From positions 1 through 42,330 of the forward strand of contig JAQYVU010000035.1 in NCBI GenBank assembly GCA_030145385.1: DNA of 42,330 bases, in the 5' to 3' direction. Position numbers and translations under genes: made by a program. Position 1 is the first letter of the stretch. Each line of letters starts with the position of its first letter. The notes below the pieces were generated by a model, which did no database searches, was not told the origin of the DNA, and saw nothing but the letters and a program-made list of their open reading frames with translations. The stretch comes from Desulfococcaceae bacterium. Its GTDB lineage: Bacteria; Desulfobacterota; Desulfobacteria; Desulfobacterales; Desulfosalsimonadaceae. Positions 16,242-24,994 of the stretch are shown in pieces.

Positions 16242-17705
16242 TTATCGATTACCGGCTAAAATCTTTTTACGATAATCCGTATACCGGACCATGGCGGCCA
16301 AAGCCTTTGCCGCGCGGACCGGGCTGGGCAGCACCGCAATGCCATTATCCTGAAGATTTTTAATGAACCGGTTTTCCCGCGTATAAAATGAAAACCCGAT
16401 AAATGGTTTTGAAAAGCCCTTAATCAAATCCGCCACCGCCTTGCTTTGCTCATCAATAAACGCACCGGCCTGAACAGTGGCTTCGTCTCCGGAGATGCCG
16501 TAACTCTCCATTGCCCGCCGAACGGAATGGTCGGGCATTAAAAAATATATCAATACCGAATCAGAAGCCTCATCTTCAATGAGCACCTTGGGAATATCCA
16601 CAAAGTAATCCATACTGTTTTTGGAATATGTAATATCAATGGGATTATTGACACTGCCGGTATGAGGGACAAATTGTTTTAATTTTTCAAGTGTTTGATC
16701 GGCTATGGGGTTTAAGACAAGGCCCTGGCGGGTGCAGACATCAGCTGCAACAGCGCCGGGGCCGCCGGAATGGGTCTGGACAACCACCCGGTTTCCCGCC
16801 GGGCGCGGGCACATGCCTAAGCACAGACAATAATCAAACATTTCCTCAATGGAATTTGCCCGGATCACGCCGCTTTGCCGAAAAATCCCGTCATACAGCC
16901 TGTCCGGCCCGGACAGGGCCCCGGTATGGGAAAAGGTGGCTTTTCTTCCGCCCTCAGATCCGCCCACATAATAAGCAACAATGGGTTTATGCGGAACAAT
17001 GGACCGGGCCATTTCAATAAATTCTTTCCCGCGCCGGATGGTTTCAATATAAAGACTGATCACCCGGGTATTCGGACATGCCCCCAGGTATTCCAGACAG
17101 TCCACGATATCAACGTTCGCCTCATTGCCGACACTGATACCGGTGGAATATCCCAGCCCAAAACCGGCAAGATAATCAAACATCTGGGTGATAAAGCTGC
17201 CGCTCTGGGAAGCCATTCCGATGAAACCGGCACTCTGCTGATAAGGAAAATATGTCGCGTTGAATTTGTGGTGCGGATTGACAACACCGATACAGTTGGG
17301 GCCGACAAACCGCATGCCATACTTATCGGCGATTTCACATAGCTGTTTTTCAAGGGCAATACCGTCCCCCCCGACTTCCTTGAATCCACCGGAAACAATG
17401 ATGGCCTGCTTAATCCCTTTTTTACCGCAATCTTCTAAAATTTCCGGCACCACCTTTGTGGGCAGGACAATAAATGCCAGATCCGGTGTTACGGGTAAAT
17501 CCAATACGGATTTATACGCGTCAAGGCCCATCACCTGATCATCTTCGGGATGAACCGGATAAATCTTGCCTTCAAACCCGAGTGCTAAAATGGATGAAAG
17601 CAGATTCGTGCCCATGGCGGCAAACCGGTTGGACGCACCGAACATGGCAATATGTTCCGGATTGACGATTCTATACAATGCTGTTTCTTCAATTGGCTTT
17701 TGCAT
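16242..17705 (-). CDS. ADP-forming acyl-CoA synthetase, alpha (CoA-binding) subunit
   Basis: A 487-aa protein with a CoA-binding Rossmann domain (HIAMFGASNRFAAMG), then GGFKEVGG, VGPNCIGVVNP and SQSGSF. The SHTGALSGPD segment holds the likely phospho-His. The C-terminal ligase domain follows. Such enzymes convert acyl-CoA + ADP + Pi to acid + CoA + ATP (or the reverse activation). ATG 17705 was chosen because GGGGGT lies just upstream; an in-frame ATG at 17729 has no clear ribosome site. It overlaps the beta-subunit gene by 17 bp. The acyl group is unknown. Confidence 0.88.
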   Translation of the reverse strand: MQKPIEETALYRIVNPEHIAMFGASNRFAAMGTNLLSSILALGFEGKIYPVHPEDDQVMGLDAYKSVLDLPVTPDLAFIVLPTKVVPEILEDCGKKGIKQAIIVSGGFKEVGGDGIALEKQLCEIADKYGMRFVGPNCIGVVNPHHKFNATYFPYQQSAGFIGMASQSGSFITQMFDYLAGFGLGYSTGISVGNEANVDIVDCLEYLGACPNTRVISLYIETIRRGKEFIEMARSIVPHKPIVAYYVGGSEGGRKATFSHTGALSGPDRLYDGIFRQSGVIRANSIEEMFDYCLCLGMCPRPAGNRVVVQTHSGGPGAVAADVCTRQGLVLNPIADQTLEKLKQFVPHTGSVNNPIDITYSKNSMDYFVDIPKVLIEDEASDSVLIYFLMPDHSVRRAMESYGISGDEATVQAGAFIDEQSKAVADLIKGFSKPFIGFSFYTRENRFIKNLQDNGIAVLPSPVRAAKALAAMVRYTDYRKKILAGNR

Positions 17706-18396
17706 ATTTACCCCCGGCTTCCGTACCAAAAATTACCAATGCATCCACCGCCTTTACCCGCCCATCATTGTCAATTTTCAAAGGATTAACATCAATTTCA
17801 AATATATCAGGATTATCCAGACCGATCTTTCCCAGAGATATCAAACACTGACAAATGGTTTTAATGTCTGCCGGTCGTTCCCCCCTGAATGCATTGAGCA
17901 TGGCCTTTGATTTCAGTTCACTGACCATATCTTCGGCTTCCACCCGGTCAAACGGGGCAACACGGAAAACCGTATCCTTAAATATTTCCGTCATCACGCC
18001 GCCAAGGCCCAGCATCACACAGGGCCCGAACTGCGGTTCCCGGGTCAAACCTAAAACCAGTTCCCTGGCACCGGCAACCATTTCAGCGACCAGAACCCCT
18101 TCCAGTTCAACAGATACTGAAGACAAAATTCGATCATAGGCATGGGCTACATCGTCATCCGATGTCAGACTTAATTCAACACAACCGGCTTCACTTTTGT
18201 GCATCAGCTCCGGACTGCAGGCTTTGAGCACCACCGGAAACCCGATTCTTTTTGCAGCGGCTACTGCCTGATCCCGGCTCTGAACCAGTACTTCTTCTGT
18301 CACTGGAATACCGTATTCTGCCAGCAGTTTTTTGGATTCATACTCCGACAGTGCCCAAGCACTGTTCTCAATTTCGGACTGCTTTGATAATTGCAT
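17689..18396 (-). CDS. ADP-forming acyl-CoA synthetase, beta (ATP-grasp) subunit
   Basis: A 235-aa ATP-grasp_5 protein: LSEYESKKLLAEYGIPVTEE, FPVVLKACSPELMHKSEAG, GRELVLGL-type ARELVLGLTREPQFGP, and DVNPLKI at the metal site. Length and motifs fit a stand-alone beta subunit whose alpha subunit is encoded immediately downstream with overlapping codons. The pair would exchange phosphate through a His of the alpha subunit. Fused single-chain forms of this enzyme are common, so the split arrangement is worth noting but not rare. Confidence 0.88.
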   Translation of the reverse strand: MQLSKQSEIENSAWALSEYESKKLLAEYGIPVTEEVLVQSRDQAVAAAKRIGFPVVLKACSPELMHKSEAGCVELSLTSDDDVAHAYDRILSSVSVELEGVLVAEMVAGARELVLGLTREPQFGPCVMLGLGGVMTEIFKDTVFRVAPFDRVEAEDMVSELKSKAMLNAFRGERPADIKTICQCLISLGKIGLDNPDIFEIDVNPLKIDNDGRVKAVDALVIFGTEAGGKYAKAN

Positions 18397-18435
18397 CGCA
18401 CCCTCGATTATTTCTTGATATTAATTCTGTTAACG

Positions 18436-18531
18436 CAAGTCTGATTCGTTCATTTGCAAGGCATAAAGGGGGAAGCTGTAGTGTTTTACCGCGATCTCTT
18501 TATAACACAGCAAATGGGCGAATCAGCTTGT
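18436..18531. repeat. Long CAAGGC palindrome, copy 7
   Basis: Outer arms CAAGTCTGATTCGTTCATTT and AAATGGGCGAATCAGCTTG pair, continuing into CATAAAG/CTTTATA. TGCAAGGCAT (plus) faces ATAACACAGC. The right end covers the last codons and stop of the metallo-hydrolase gene. The central 28 bp are less well paired. Confidence 0.7.
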
Positions 18532-19497
18532 GGTACTGAAACAGACCACAGGATCATCCTTATCCCGAACGATTATTTTTTTATTTTCAAGATACTTTAA
18601 ATGGGAAATTGCCTCGCCAGTGGCAAACCACTGTTGCGCCACCGGAAAATCCTCCCAGGAGTCGGCTTTAATGTCCCATTTCATTTTCGCTGCCACCTCA
18701 TAAGCCGACAACGAAGATGTTTGTTTCAGAATATCCACAACCTCCCGGAGCCTCAGATCATGATGGTGTTTCAACTCATCAATCCGCTGAGTATAATTTT
18801 CAAACAACCGCCGGTGCCCGGGAAGCACACGGTCGACTTTTAACAAATACACCTTGTCTAAGCTTTCCAGGTAATCCTTTAACGGATCAGAATCTTCGGA
18901 CCAGCACTGGATATTGGGAGTAATGTCACCCAGCAGATGATCCCCGGCAATTAAAAACCGTTTGTCGGGTTCATATAAGCAGGTATGCCCTTCGGTGTGG
19001 CCGGGTGTCTGGATGCAGGTAAACCGATAGTCTCCGACCTCCAGAATATCATCATCATTTAAAATATTTAACGAAGGAATCCAGTCAGTACCGTATTTGA
19101 AGCCGGGATGCTGGTTAAGGGCAGAGCGAAGCATTTCTTCAGGAAACCCATTTTTGGCGGCATAGGCAATCATCGGCTCAAACCCCTCCCAGTGTTCAAT
19201 GAGTTCCTTATCCGGGCGGTTAAAATAAACCATTGTATTTTTTGTGACAAGTTCCCCTAACAGGCCAAAATGATCCGCGTGAAGGTGGGTGATGAAGATA
19301 TCAGCCGTTTCAAGGCCGACGTCTAATTCCCTTAAACCATTCATCATGGCCGTTTTACATTCCTCCCGATTCAGTCCCGTATCAACGATCAGGTTTCGTT
19401 CACCGCCCTTGATAATATATGAATTCAGATACTTTAACGGACTTTCCGGCAGCGGGATTTTGATGCGGTACAGATTCGGATATAATTGTTCAACCAT
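18523..19497 (-). CDS. Metallo-beta-lactamase-fold hydrolase
   Basis: A 324-aa protein with the zinc motif THLHADH (His 71, His 73, Asp 75, His 76), then TPGHTEGHTCLY and LIAGDHLLG. The C-terminal region (LSAYEVAAKMKWDI..ISHLKYLENKKII) looks like a winged helix, as in LACTB2-type hydrolases. That subgroup includes thioester, phosphodiester and RNA hydrolases, so the substrate is open; the acyl-CoA synthetase neighbour makes thioesterase activity plausible. AAGGA precedes the ATG. No signal peptide. Confidence 0.85.
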   Translation of the reverse strand: MVEQLYPNLYRIKIPLPESPLKYLNSYIIKGGERNLIVDTGLNREECKTAMMNGLRELDVGLETADIFITHLHADHFGLLGELVTKNTMVYFNRPDKELIEHWEGFEPMIAYAAKNGFPEEMLRSALNQHPGFKYGTDWIPSLNILNDDDILEVGDYRFTCIQTPGHTEGHTCLYEPDKRFLIAGDHLLGDITPNIQCWSEDSDPLKDYLESLDKVYLLKVDRVLPGHRRLFENYTQRIDELKHHHDLRLREVVDILKQTSSLSAYEVAAKMKWDIKADSWEDFPVAQQWFATGEAISHLKYLENKKIIVRDKDDPVVCFSTTS

Positions 19498-20143
19498 GAA
19501 TCATCCTTATATTGTATAAAAATAACGAACGCTCACTCTATTTTTTACCAAAAAATCATCTTACATCATAAACTTTTTATTTCAACTGAATTTATAAAAT
19601 TTAATCCGGCATTGAAGACACAAGGTCAAATTAAGGCAATTTTTATCGCATTTAATGCAACCCTTTAATCAACATTGTTTCACTTTCCGAGGGGATGGGC
19701 AAAAAAAGCATTAACCGGGTTTTACGTTCCATTACTCCAGAAACCTCTTTTAGGCCAAAACGGAAGCTAAAAAACCAGATTAACAAAGGCACCAATACGA
19801 CGTACATTTTTATCAAACTTTAAAACACCCATAAAAATTATCCGGGCCATAAGAAAATTGACAGCACGATGGTTTACTTTCAGTTCACCACAAAACAGCA
19901 GGACGCTTTTTATAAAAAAATTGCCGGCAGCTCTCAGATTGTTTAAGCAGGCTTTAATTTCTGCTTCAAAACCGAAAGCTTCTATTCAAATAATCCCGCT
20001 GGAAGGGTTGACTTGCTATTGAATTATGCCGCGGGGAGATGGATATCGGTGGTGAGCACTATCAATTCACACAGAATCGTCGCAAATTATCTTGACGTTT
20101 TAATTCATAATTCCAGAAATAACCAACAGGCATTTACCTTACC
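19498..20143. other. Long intergenic stretch without a supported gene
   Basis: AT-rich, with only short open frames. A 42-codon frame starting at 19695 (MGKKSINRVLRS) has GAGGGG touching its ATG, too close to be a normal ribosome site. I see no RNA gene, terminator or family repeat here. Confidence 0.5.
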
Positions 20144-20392
20144 ATGAAGCCTTCTGAACCTGACATTCCTTTAGCTGAAACATTATCCGATAATCCGTCC
20201 CAAGGGTTAGGCAACCGAAGTCTTTTAGATACCTGCGCTTATTACCGGCTCAATTTTGATGCGACAACCCGCGTCCTGGCCGGAAAAAACATCATCGTCG
20301 AACCGGATATGAGCATCCGGGAGATTGCCGGCTAAAATCATCCCGGCCCGTTTGATGTGTACCTCGTGATTAAAGGCGCAGAACATCGATAG
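20144..20392 (+). pseudogene. Small ORF interrupted by an in-frame TAA
   Basis: A 63-codon frame (MKPSEPDIPLAETLSD to EPDMSIREIAG) stops at TAA 20333-20335. The same frame then remains open for another 18 codons (NHPGPFDVYLVIKGAEHR) to a TAG at 20390-20392. The continuation looks protein-like, so an AAA-to-TAA change in a small gene is plausible. No convincing ribosome site. I do not recognise the product. Confidence 0.35.
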
Positions 20393-20406
20393 AAGGCATA
20401 AGAAGC

Positions 20407-20543
20407 TGTTTCAAAACCCCAATTGAGGAGAAGCCCGATAGCAGCGTTGAAGACCTTTTCAAAATGTTTATAACCCTTATGTATACTTCGTTTTTTCATC
20501 GGCATGAGCCTTGCCATTGAATCTGCTCCAAGGTTTTAAAACA
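20407..20543. repeat. Long CAAGGC palindrome, copy 8
   Basis: Outer arms TGTTTCAAAACC and GGTTTTAAAACA pair. On the minus strand GGCAAGGCTC is followed by ATGCCGATGAAAAAACG, and the opposing box is TTCAACGCTGC. The interior is more diverged than in copies 5 and 6. It lies in the leader region of the beta-helix gene. Confidence 0.7.
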
Positions 20544-20739
20544 AATTCTGTTAATTCAAATTATGCTTTAGCGGCTTTTTTGCCCTTTCCAACCCTTAAA
20601 AGACGAATGTAGGATATAGCTTTTTTCGTGATTAATAAGCATTTTGCTTGTAATAAATTTCAAATATTTTTATAAGTTTGTGTAATTCGGCTTAAGGGCA
20701 ACCTTTTTAAATCAATAAAAAATCCAATGGAGTTCTATA

Positions 20740-21882
20740 ATGAAAAAAATCTCAATGATATTTATTCTGGTCTTTTTTTCCATGGTGAGTATTTCACTTG
20801 CTGGATCGGTTACTGTCAGCACCTTTGGCCAACTACAGGCAGCATTGACAACAGCTGCAAGCAACAATGAAAATGATATCATCAATATTGCTGCCGGGCT
20901 ACCAATTAGCGTCACGTCCTTGCTGGAATATGATACAAGCGAGAATTATTCTTTAGATATTATCGGTGCCGGCGCCGGCGAGACGGTTCTTGACGGCGGC
21001 GATTTAACTCAGATCATGTATGTCCGTGCACATTCAGGCGTAACAGAGCCTATAACCATAAAGGGAATAACTTTTCAAAATGCCTTCTCTGATTCCGACG
21101 GCGGTGGCCTTTTTTTGCGCAATGATGCCGGTGACGTGACCGTGGAAGGTTGTGAGTTTCTCGACAATAAATTAGATAGCGCTGATGACGGAGGCGGCGC
21201 CTATATACAATCGCACACCTCGATATCAGTTTCCGCATGCTCTTTCATCGGCAATAGCTCTGAGGATGAAGGTGGCGGACTCTATGCTTATGGTAGGGGC
21301 TTAATCACCATAACCTATAGTGTTTTCAGGAGCAATACAGTTGCTGACGCTTATGGTGGCGGTCTATATGTCTTTATAGATGACACCGCGGTTGCAAACA
21401 TCATTAACAATACCATTACCGGCAATACGGCAAATGATTGGGGGGGCGGCCTTCTGTTAGATGGTGGAAATGGAAGCACAACCTTTAATGTATATAACAA
21501 TATCATTTGGGGAAATACTTCAACAAACCAACCTGACTCAGATGATATGTATATTTTTGATGGTGCAGCTGTTGTAATAAATCTTTATAACAATGATATC
21601 GGGCCATATCTAAGGTCCACTGAGCCACCACAAAGCACGCTTAATACCGGCGGCAACATCAATGCTGATCCCATGTTCGATGCGGACTTTCAGCTCATGC
21701 CAAACTCGCCGTGTATCAATAGCGGCCTTGGGGGTGAAGATATGGGGGCATATGAGTACCTGGGTTCTTCAGCTTCAATACCCACGATGAACGAATGGGG
21801 CATGATTATTTTTTCCTTGTTGCTTGGAAGTTTTGCCATTTGGTATATGCGAAAACAAACTCACAGAGGAAAGATGGCATAA
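20740..21882 (+). CDS. Exported beta-helix protein with IPTL-CTERM sorting tail
   Basis: A 380-aa protein. The signal peptide (MKKISMIFILVFFSMVSISLAGS) is likely cleaved near residue 21-22. Residues about 25-330 form a right-handed beta-helix of the polymorphic outer-membrane type, with repeated GGGLF/GGGAY/GGGLY turns and CSFIGNS, VFRSNT, TITGNT strands. The end (347-380) reads IPTMNEWGMII, a hydrophobic helix, then RKQTHRGKMA. This is the tripartite IPTL-CTERM signal recognised by a dedicated exosortase-like system. The protein is therefore expected to be anchored, cut and displayed at the cell surface. No sortase gene is in this window. A terminator follows. Confidence 0.85.
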   Translation: MKKISMIFILVFFSMVSISLAGSVTVSTFGQLQAALTTAASNNENDIINIAAGLPISVTSLLEYDTSENYSLDIIGAGAGETVLDGGDLTQIMYVRAHSGVTEPITIKGITFQNAFSDSDGGGLFLRNDAGDVTVEGCEFLDNKLDSADDGGGAYIQSHTSISVSACSFIGNSSEDEGGGLYAYGRGLITITYSVFRSNTVADAYGGGLYVFIDDTAVANIINNTITGNTANDWGGGLLLDGGNGSTTFNVYNNIIWGNTSTNQPDSDDMYIFDGAAVVINLYNNDIGPYLRSTEPPQSTLNTGGNINADPMFDADFQLMPNSPCINSGLGGEDMGAYEYLGSSASIPTMNEWGMIIFSLLLGSFAIWYMRKQTHRGKMA

Positions 21883-21912
21883 TAATATTCGCATTGGCAT
21901 TATATAATCACT

Positions 21913-21940
21913 AAGCCCCGGCTCTGTCCGGGGCTTTTTT
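21913..21940 (+). terminator. Intrinsic terminator after the beta-helix gene
   Basis: Stem AAGCCCCGG / CCGGGGCTT with a CTCTGT loop, followed by TTTT. Confidence 0.9.
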
Positions 21941-22039
21941 AGTCTTTTTAGTTCACTTTGCTAAAAGAGCAAAACGACAATATTCCTTAGAACGAGGGTC
22001 AAACCTTGGATTGTGAATTAAGTCGATCAAATTGACGGT

Positions 22040-22959
22040 TTAATTTTTCATCTTCATCCAGTTTTTTCTTAAATGACTTCTGTGGCTCACAGCGGAAAAG
22101 CTCATTCCAAAAAGCTCCCCGATTTCTTCATTCGTCAGACGGCCAGTATTCCACAACAGATAAACCATTATATCTCGATTCTGTTTATCCGCTCCCCGGA
22201 GACGTTTAGCAGATATGTATCGCTCCAGATCAACTTGAAGGGCTTTTGAAATGCCGGCAAGAAACTCTTCAGGATGAAAATCCCCAGCCAATTGTCTTTG
22301 CTGGGGAAATTCCTTATGCGGAGTGTCCGGCAGAAATCGACGGCGAATTTCTTCCACAAAACTCTGAGCCCCCAGGATCAGACCGTGCCGGAGATCCTCC
22401 AGCAGTCGCTTTTCCTCTGCGGCATAACGCTGCACTTTTTCCCGATACTGCTTCTGGAGATTGGGATCTTTAAAGTAAGACAAAATCAGTTCCGTGGACA
22501 GCCACTCCGGGCGCTTCTTGTCATATGCGTATACCCCGTAACTGCTCCAGGGATAATCTGTCAGGCGTTTTACGATCCCGCCACGTAACGGATTCCGGTG
22601 GATATAGCAGGACAATTGCATGATATAGGCATCACTTTGAACCAGAATGCTTTTATAGCGCCCCTGGAACAGGTGGCCGGTTTATTGTGACGATTATTAA
22701 AACGGCGGGTATAGGTGGTGCCCATCCACTGCATGGCTTTTTGCAGGTTGGCCCGGCGGGTCTGAACCAGCAGGTGATAATAATTCGACATCAGAACATA
22801 GGCGAAAATATCCACCTCAAACCGTTCGGACATCTCGGCAAGGATTTCTAAAAACAGGCGCCGGTCATCATTGGAAAGATAAATATCCTGCCCGTCATTG
22901 CCACGGGACATTAAATGGTAATACGCGCCTTCATATTCAATTCACCATGCCCTGCTCAT
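22040..22959 (-). pseudogene. REP-associated tyrosine transposase (RAYT, Y1 family), inactivated
   Basis: Reconstructed, this is a single-strand DNA transposase of about 300 aa. The N-terminus (MSRAW, IEYEGAYYHLMSRGND) starts at 22959. The Y1 core has LMSNYYHLLVQT and TYTRRFNNRHNK. GHLFQGRYKSILV and YIHRNPLRGG follow, and the C-terminus ends with a helix-turn-helix (LTNEEIGELFGMSFSAVSHR). Three lesions are visible. There is TGA for Arg at codon 6 (22942-22944). A one-base loss in the A run near 22681-22683 splits the gene into two frames. The first His of the HUH motif is Tyr (NYYH, codon 22780-22782). RAYTs mobilise REP palindromes; such palindromes lie just upstream. Confidence 0.9.
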
Positions 22960-22984
22960 GGAAATTTCTGTAAAATATTACTCG

Positions 22985-23028
22985 CCCGGTGTCAATACTT
23001 AATTCATAATTCAAGCTTTGACCCCGGG
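22985..23028. repeat. REP-like palindrome, copy 1
   Basis: Arms CCCGGTGTCAA and TTTGACCCCGGG pair with one mismatch. The AT-rich centre contains, on the minus strand, the tandem heptad TGAATTATGAATTA. It sits 26 bp upstream of the RAYT start codon, the usual place for the cognate REP. Confidence 0.85.
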
Positions 23029-23128
23029 CATTCCATACGTGCCGACAGCCCCGTTTGTGAGGATGCCACATCACCGGGCCGGGCGGGGGATATTAAATCA
23101 GGCGGGGCTGCGCGCGCAGGAAGCGAAA

Positions 23129-23157
23129 GAACCGCCTTTCCCTTAAAAAGGCGGTTC
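23129..23157. terminator. Hairpin following REP copy 1
   Basis: AGAACCGCCTTTC pairs with AAGGCGGTTCT. Possible terminator, though the downstream T run is poor. Similar CCGCC hairpins stand at 25098-25132 and 27167-27188. Confidence 0.55.
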
Positions 23158-23257
23158 TGGAGACCGAGCAAGTAGACTTTCCGATTTCAATGGGCCAAGG
23201 GCCTGAGCGTCACATTTATTTTCCAAGATGCAGTCAAAAATGGACCCGACCTCCGTT

Positions 23258-23301
23258 CCCGGGTGTCAGTATTTAATTCATAATTCAAGCTTTGACCCCG
23301 G
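23258..23301. repeat. REP-like palindrome, copy 2
   Basis: Same architecture as copy 1: CCCGGGTGTCA, the AT-rich centre TATTTAATTCATAATTCAA, then TTTGACCCCGG, in the same orientation. The right part overlaps the last codons of the membrane-protein gene at 23285 and supplies its stop codon. A second small hairpin GGGTCAAG/CTTGACCCC follows at 23322-23344. Confidence 0.85.
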
Positions 23302-23764
23302 ATTTTAACACCTCTTTCAATGGGTCAAGGGCGGACTTGACCCCTATACGTTCTTTAATCAAATATATGAGCTTCTTATAATTATTCATACTTTTTATAA
23401 GCAGTAATTTTTTATTAGTAATCAGAACTATATAAATAAAATCAACAGGGACTATAAATAAAGGTTTCTTTATTTGCGCTATTTCTTTCCAATTAACTTT
23501 TTTATGAGTTATCCAAAAATGTTTTAATTCGAGGCCCTCATCGTATACTTCAATAGAATAATAGGTTATTTTCAATAAAAACCAACTAATTATCAAACAC
23601 GATAAAAGGATCGCTATGCATTCAACTTTTCTTTCGATAAAAAGTCCTTTTGAAATAATTAAAAATACATAGCTAACAGGCAATCGTAAAATTGATAAAT
23701 AGCATATGGTAAATATTATTTTGAACCACATTGGAAAAGTCACGCTGAATAAATATTTTTTCAT
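23285..23764 (-). CDS. Small membrane protein, candidate Rhs immunity
   Basis: A 159-aa, visibly AT-rich gene. Two hydrophobic hairpin regions (about 10-36 and 50-68) are followed by a short soluble domain (YSIEVYDEGLELKHFWITHKKVNWKEIAQIKK), which resembles a bacterial PH-like domain. It lies directly downstream of the Rhs cassette at 23917, where immunity genes are normally found, hence the suggestion. The last residues (KSALDPLKEVLKSGVKA) are encoded by REP-like DNA, so the native C-terminus was probably lost or extended. I do not recognise a named family. Confidence 0.6.
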   Translation of the reverse strand: MKKYLFSVTFPMWFKIIFTICYLSILRLPVSYVFLIISKGLFIERKVECIAILLSCLIISWFLLKITYYSIEVYDEGLELKHFWITHKKVNWKEIAQIKKPLFIVPVDFIYIVLITNKKLLLIKSMNNYKKLIYLIKERIGVKSALDPLKEVLKSGVKA

Positions 23765-23916
23765 AGTAGCTCTTAGCCTACGGCCTTTTATTATATCGAT
23801 TCGAGGATATAGACCACTGCGCCTCTCTATAGCTTGGCAGTATCAGTATTTAATTGAGATAGTTTAGAAATAGATCTTTTCGCTATACAAATTTTTTATT
23901 AAAACCATGAATTAAA

Positions 23917-24985
23917 TTAATCACCACAGGGGGCATCGTTATTATGAAGTAACTCAGTTCCCAAATGGTCAATTTTACCTTTCATGTCATCTTCAATTTC
24001 TTGTATTCCTTTTTCAAGCTTTTCGAATTTTTGTTCTGTTTCGATAAGCTCTTTGGCCATTTCTTTTTCGAGAGCTAACATTCGATCTTCATAAGTCAAT
24101 ATATCACTTGGACTCAACATCTCACCAGTCATTCCAGACGCTGCACCTGCAACTGCTCCACCGAGTGGCCCGGTTAATGCTCCCCCAACAGCTCCCGCAA
24201 CAAAACCAGATGTTGCCCCCGAAACTATACCTGAGGGGCCGCCAGTAACCGCGCCGGTAACCGCACCAGCCACTGCGCCAGTAACCGCACCAGAAACTGT
24301 TCCTGCAAGCAACCCCCACGGATCAATCCAATTAACCGGATCATTTAGGCAATATCCATATAAATCTGTATCTCCGCCAGCAAATCCGATGGGATCTTTA
24401 GCCGTCCATCTCCCGGTTTCCGGATCAAAATCCCGATATCCGAACCTTACAAGACCGGTATCGCTGTCATGCAACCCGCCGGCAAACCCGAACGGAACCT
24501 CAAAGGCCGGATTGTTGTCATTAATGATGCTGCCAAAACTGTCATAGTCAATTCTTTTTATCACATTACCGGAGCCATCTGCAACTATTCTCAAGGAGCC
24601 GACCTGGTCATAGGTGAGATAATAAACCACACCGCTCTTAGTCATGGCATACGGCATTCTGCTGTCCGCATACTCAAATCGAGTCTTCAGGTTGTTTGAT
24701 CCGTCATATACGGCAAGCAGCCGGGTCAACCCCTGCCAGAGATATTTTTCCACTATCGCACCGTTAACTTTTCGCGATTCGCCTGCCCTGAGGGTCATGG
24801 TCATATTCAGCAAAATCACCTGAAGGCAACTCCACGCTTAAAAGTTCGCCTCGAGAAGAGTAATCATAAGTGGTTACATCCGATCCATCGGTTCTGGACA
24901 GCAAAAATAACCGCCATCCGGATAATTTACGTCAATCAACCGGTTTTGGGTATCAATGCTCAGCTGCGTCCCGAAGCACCGGTTC
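23917..24985 (-). pseudogene. Displaced Rhs C-terminal cassette with Gly-zipper tip
   Basis: The continuous frame 23917-24819 encodes the end of an RHS core (GAIVEKYLWQGLTRLLAVYD onward, through YDQVGSLRIVADGSGNV and DPETGRWTAKDPIGFAGG) nearly identical to the large Rhs protein. It then diverges after CLNDPVN into a different tip: WIDPWGLL, a glycine-zipper-like segment rich in AGAVTGA, and a charged coiled coil (LEKEMAKELIETEQKFEKLEK). Upstream, 24820-24908 continues the RHS homology in another frame after a 2-bp loss, and 24909-24985 jumps to a more N-terminal part of the Rhs gene. There is no own start signal, so it is probably a silent donor cassette. The tip's activity is unknown. Confidence 0.8.
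24331..24908 (-). repeat. RHS-core direct repeat, copy in the displaced cassette
   Basis: About 578 bp closely matching 28220-28800 of the large Rhs gene in the same orientation. The match starts at the shared CTTAAT-free boundary ATTAACCGGATCATTTAGGC and ends at GACAGCAAAAAT. Such homology lets a displaced tip recombine onto the main gene. Confidence 0.85.
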
Positions 24986-24994
24986 CTTTCTCGT

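Noticed and set aside
19695-19823. 42-codon ORF in the 19.5-20.1 kb gap
   Set aside because: GAGGGG touches the start codon, there is no family resemblance and no neighbouring signal.
22915-23175. 86-codon plus-strand ORF across REP copy 1
   Set aside because: It reads through repeat DNA and the RAYT N-terminus; no gene features.
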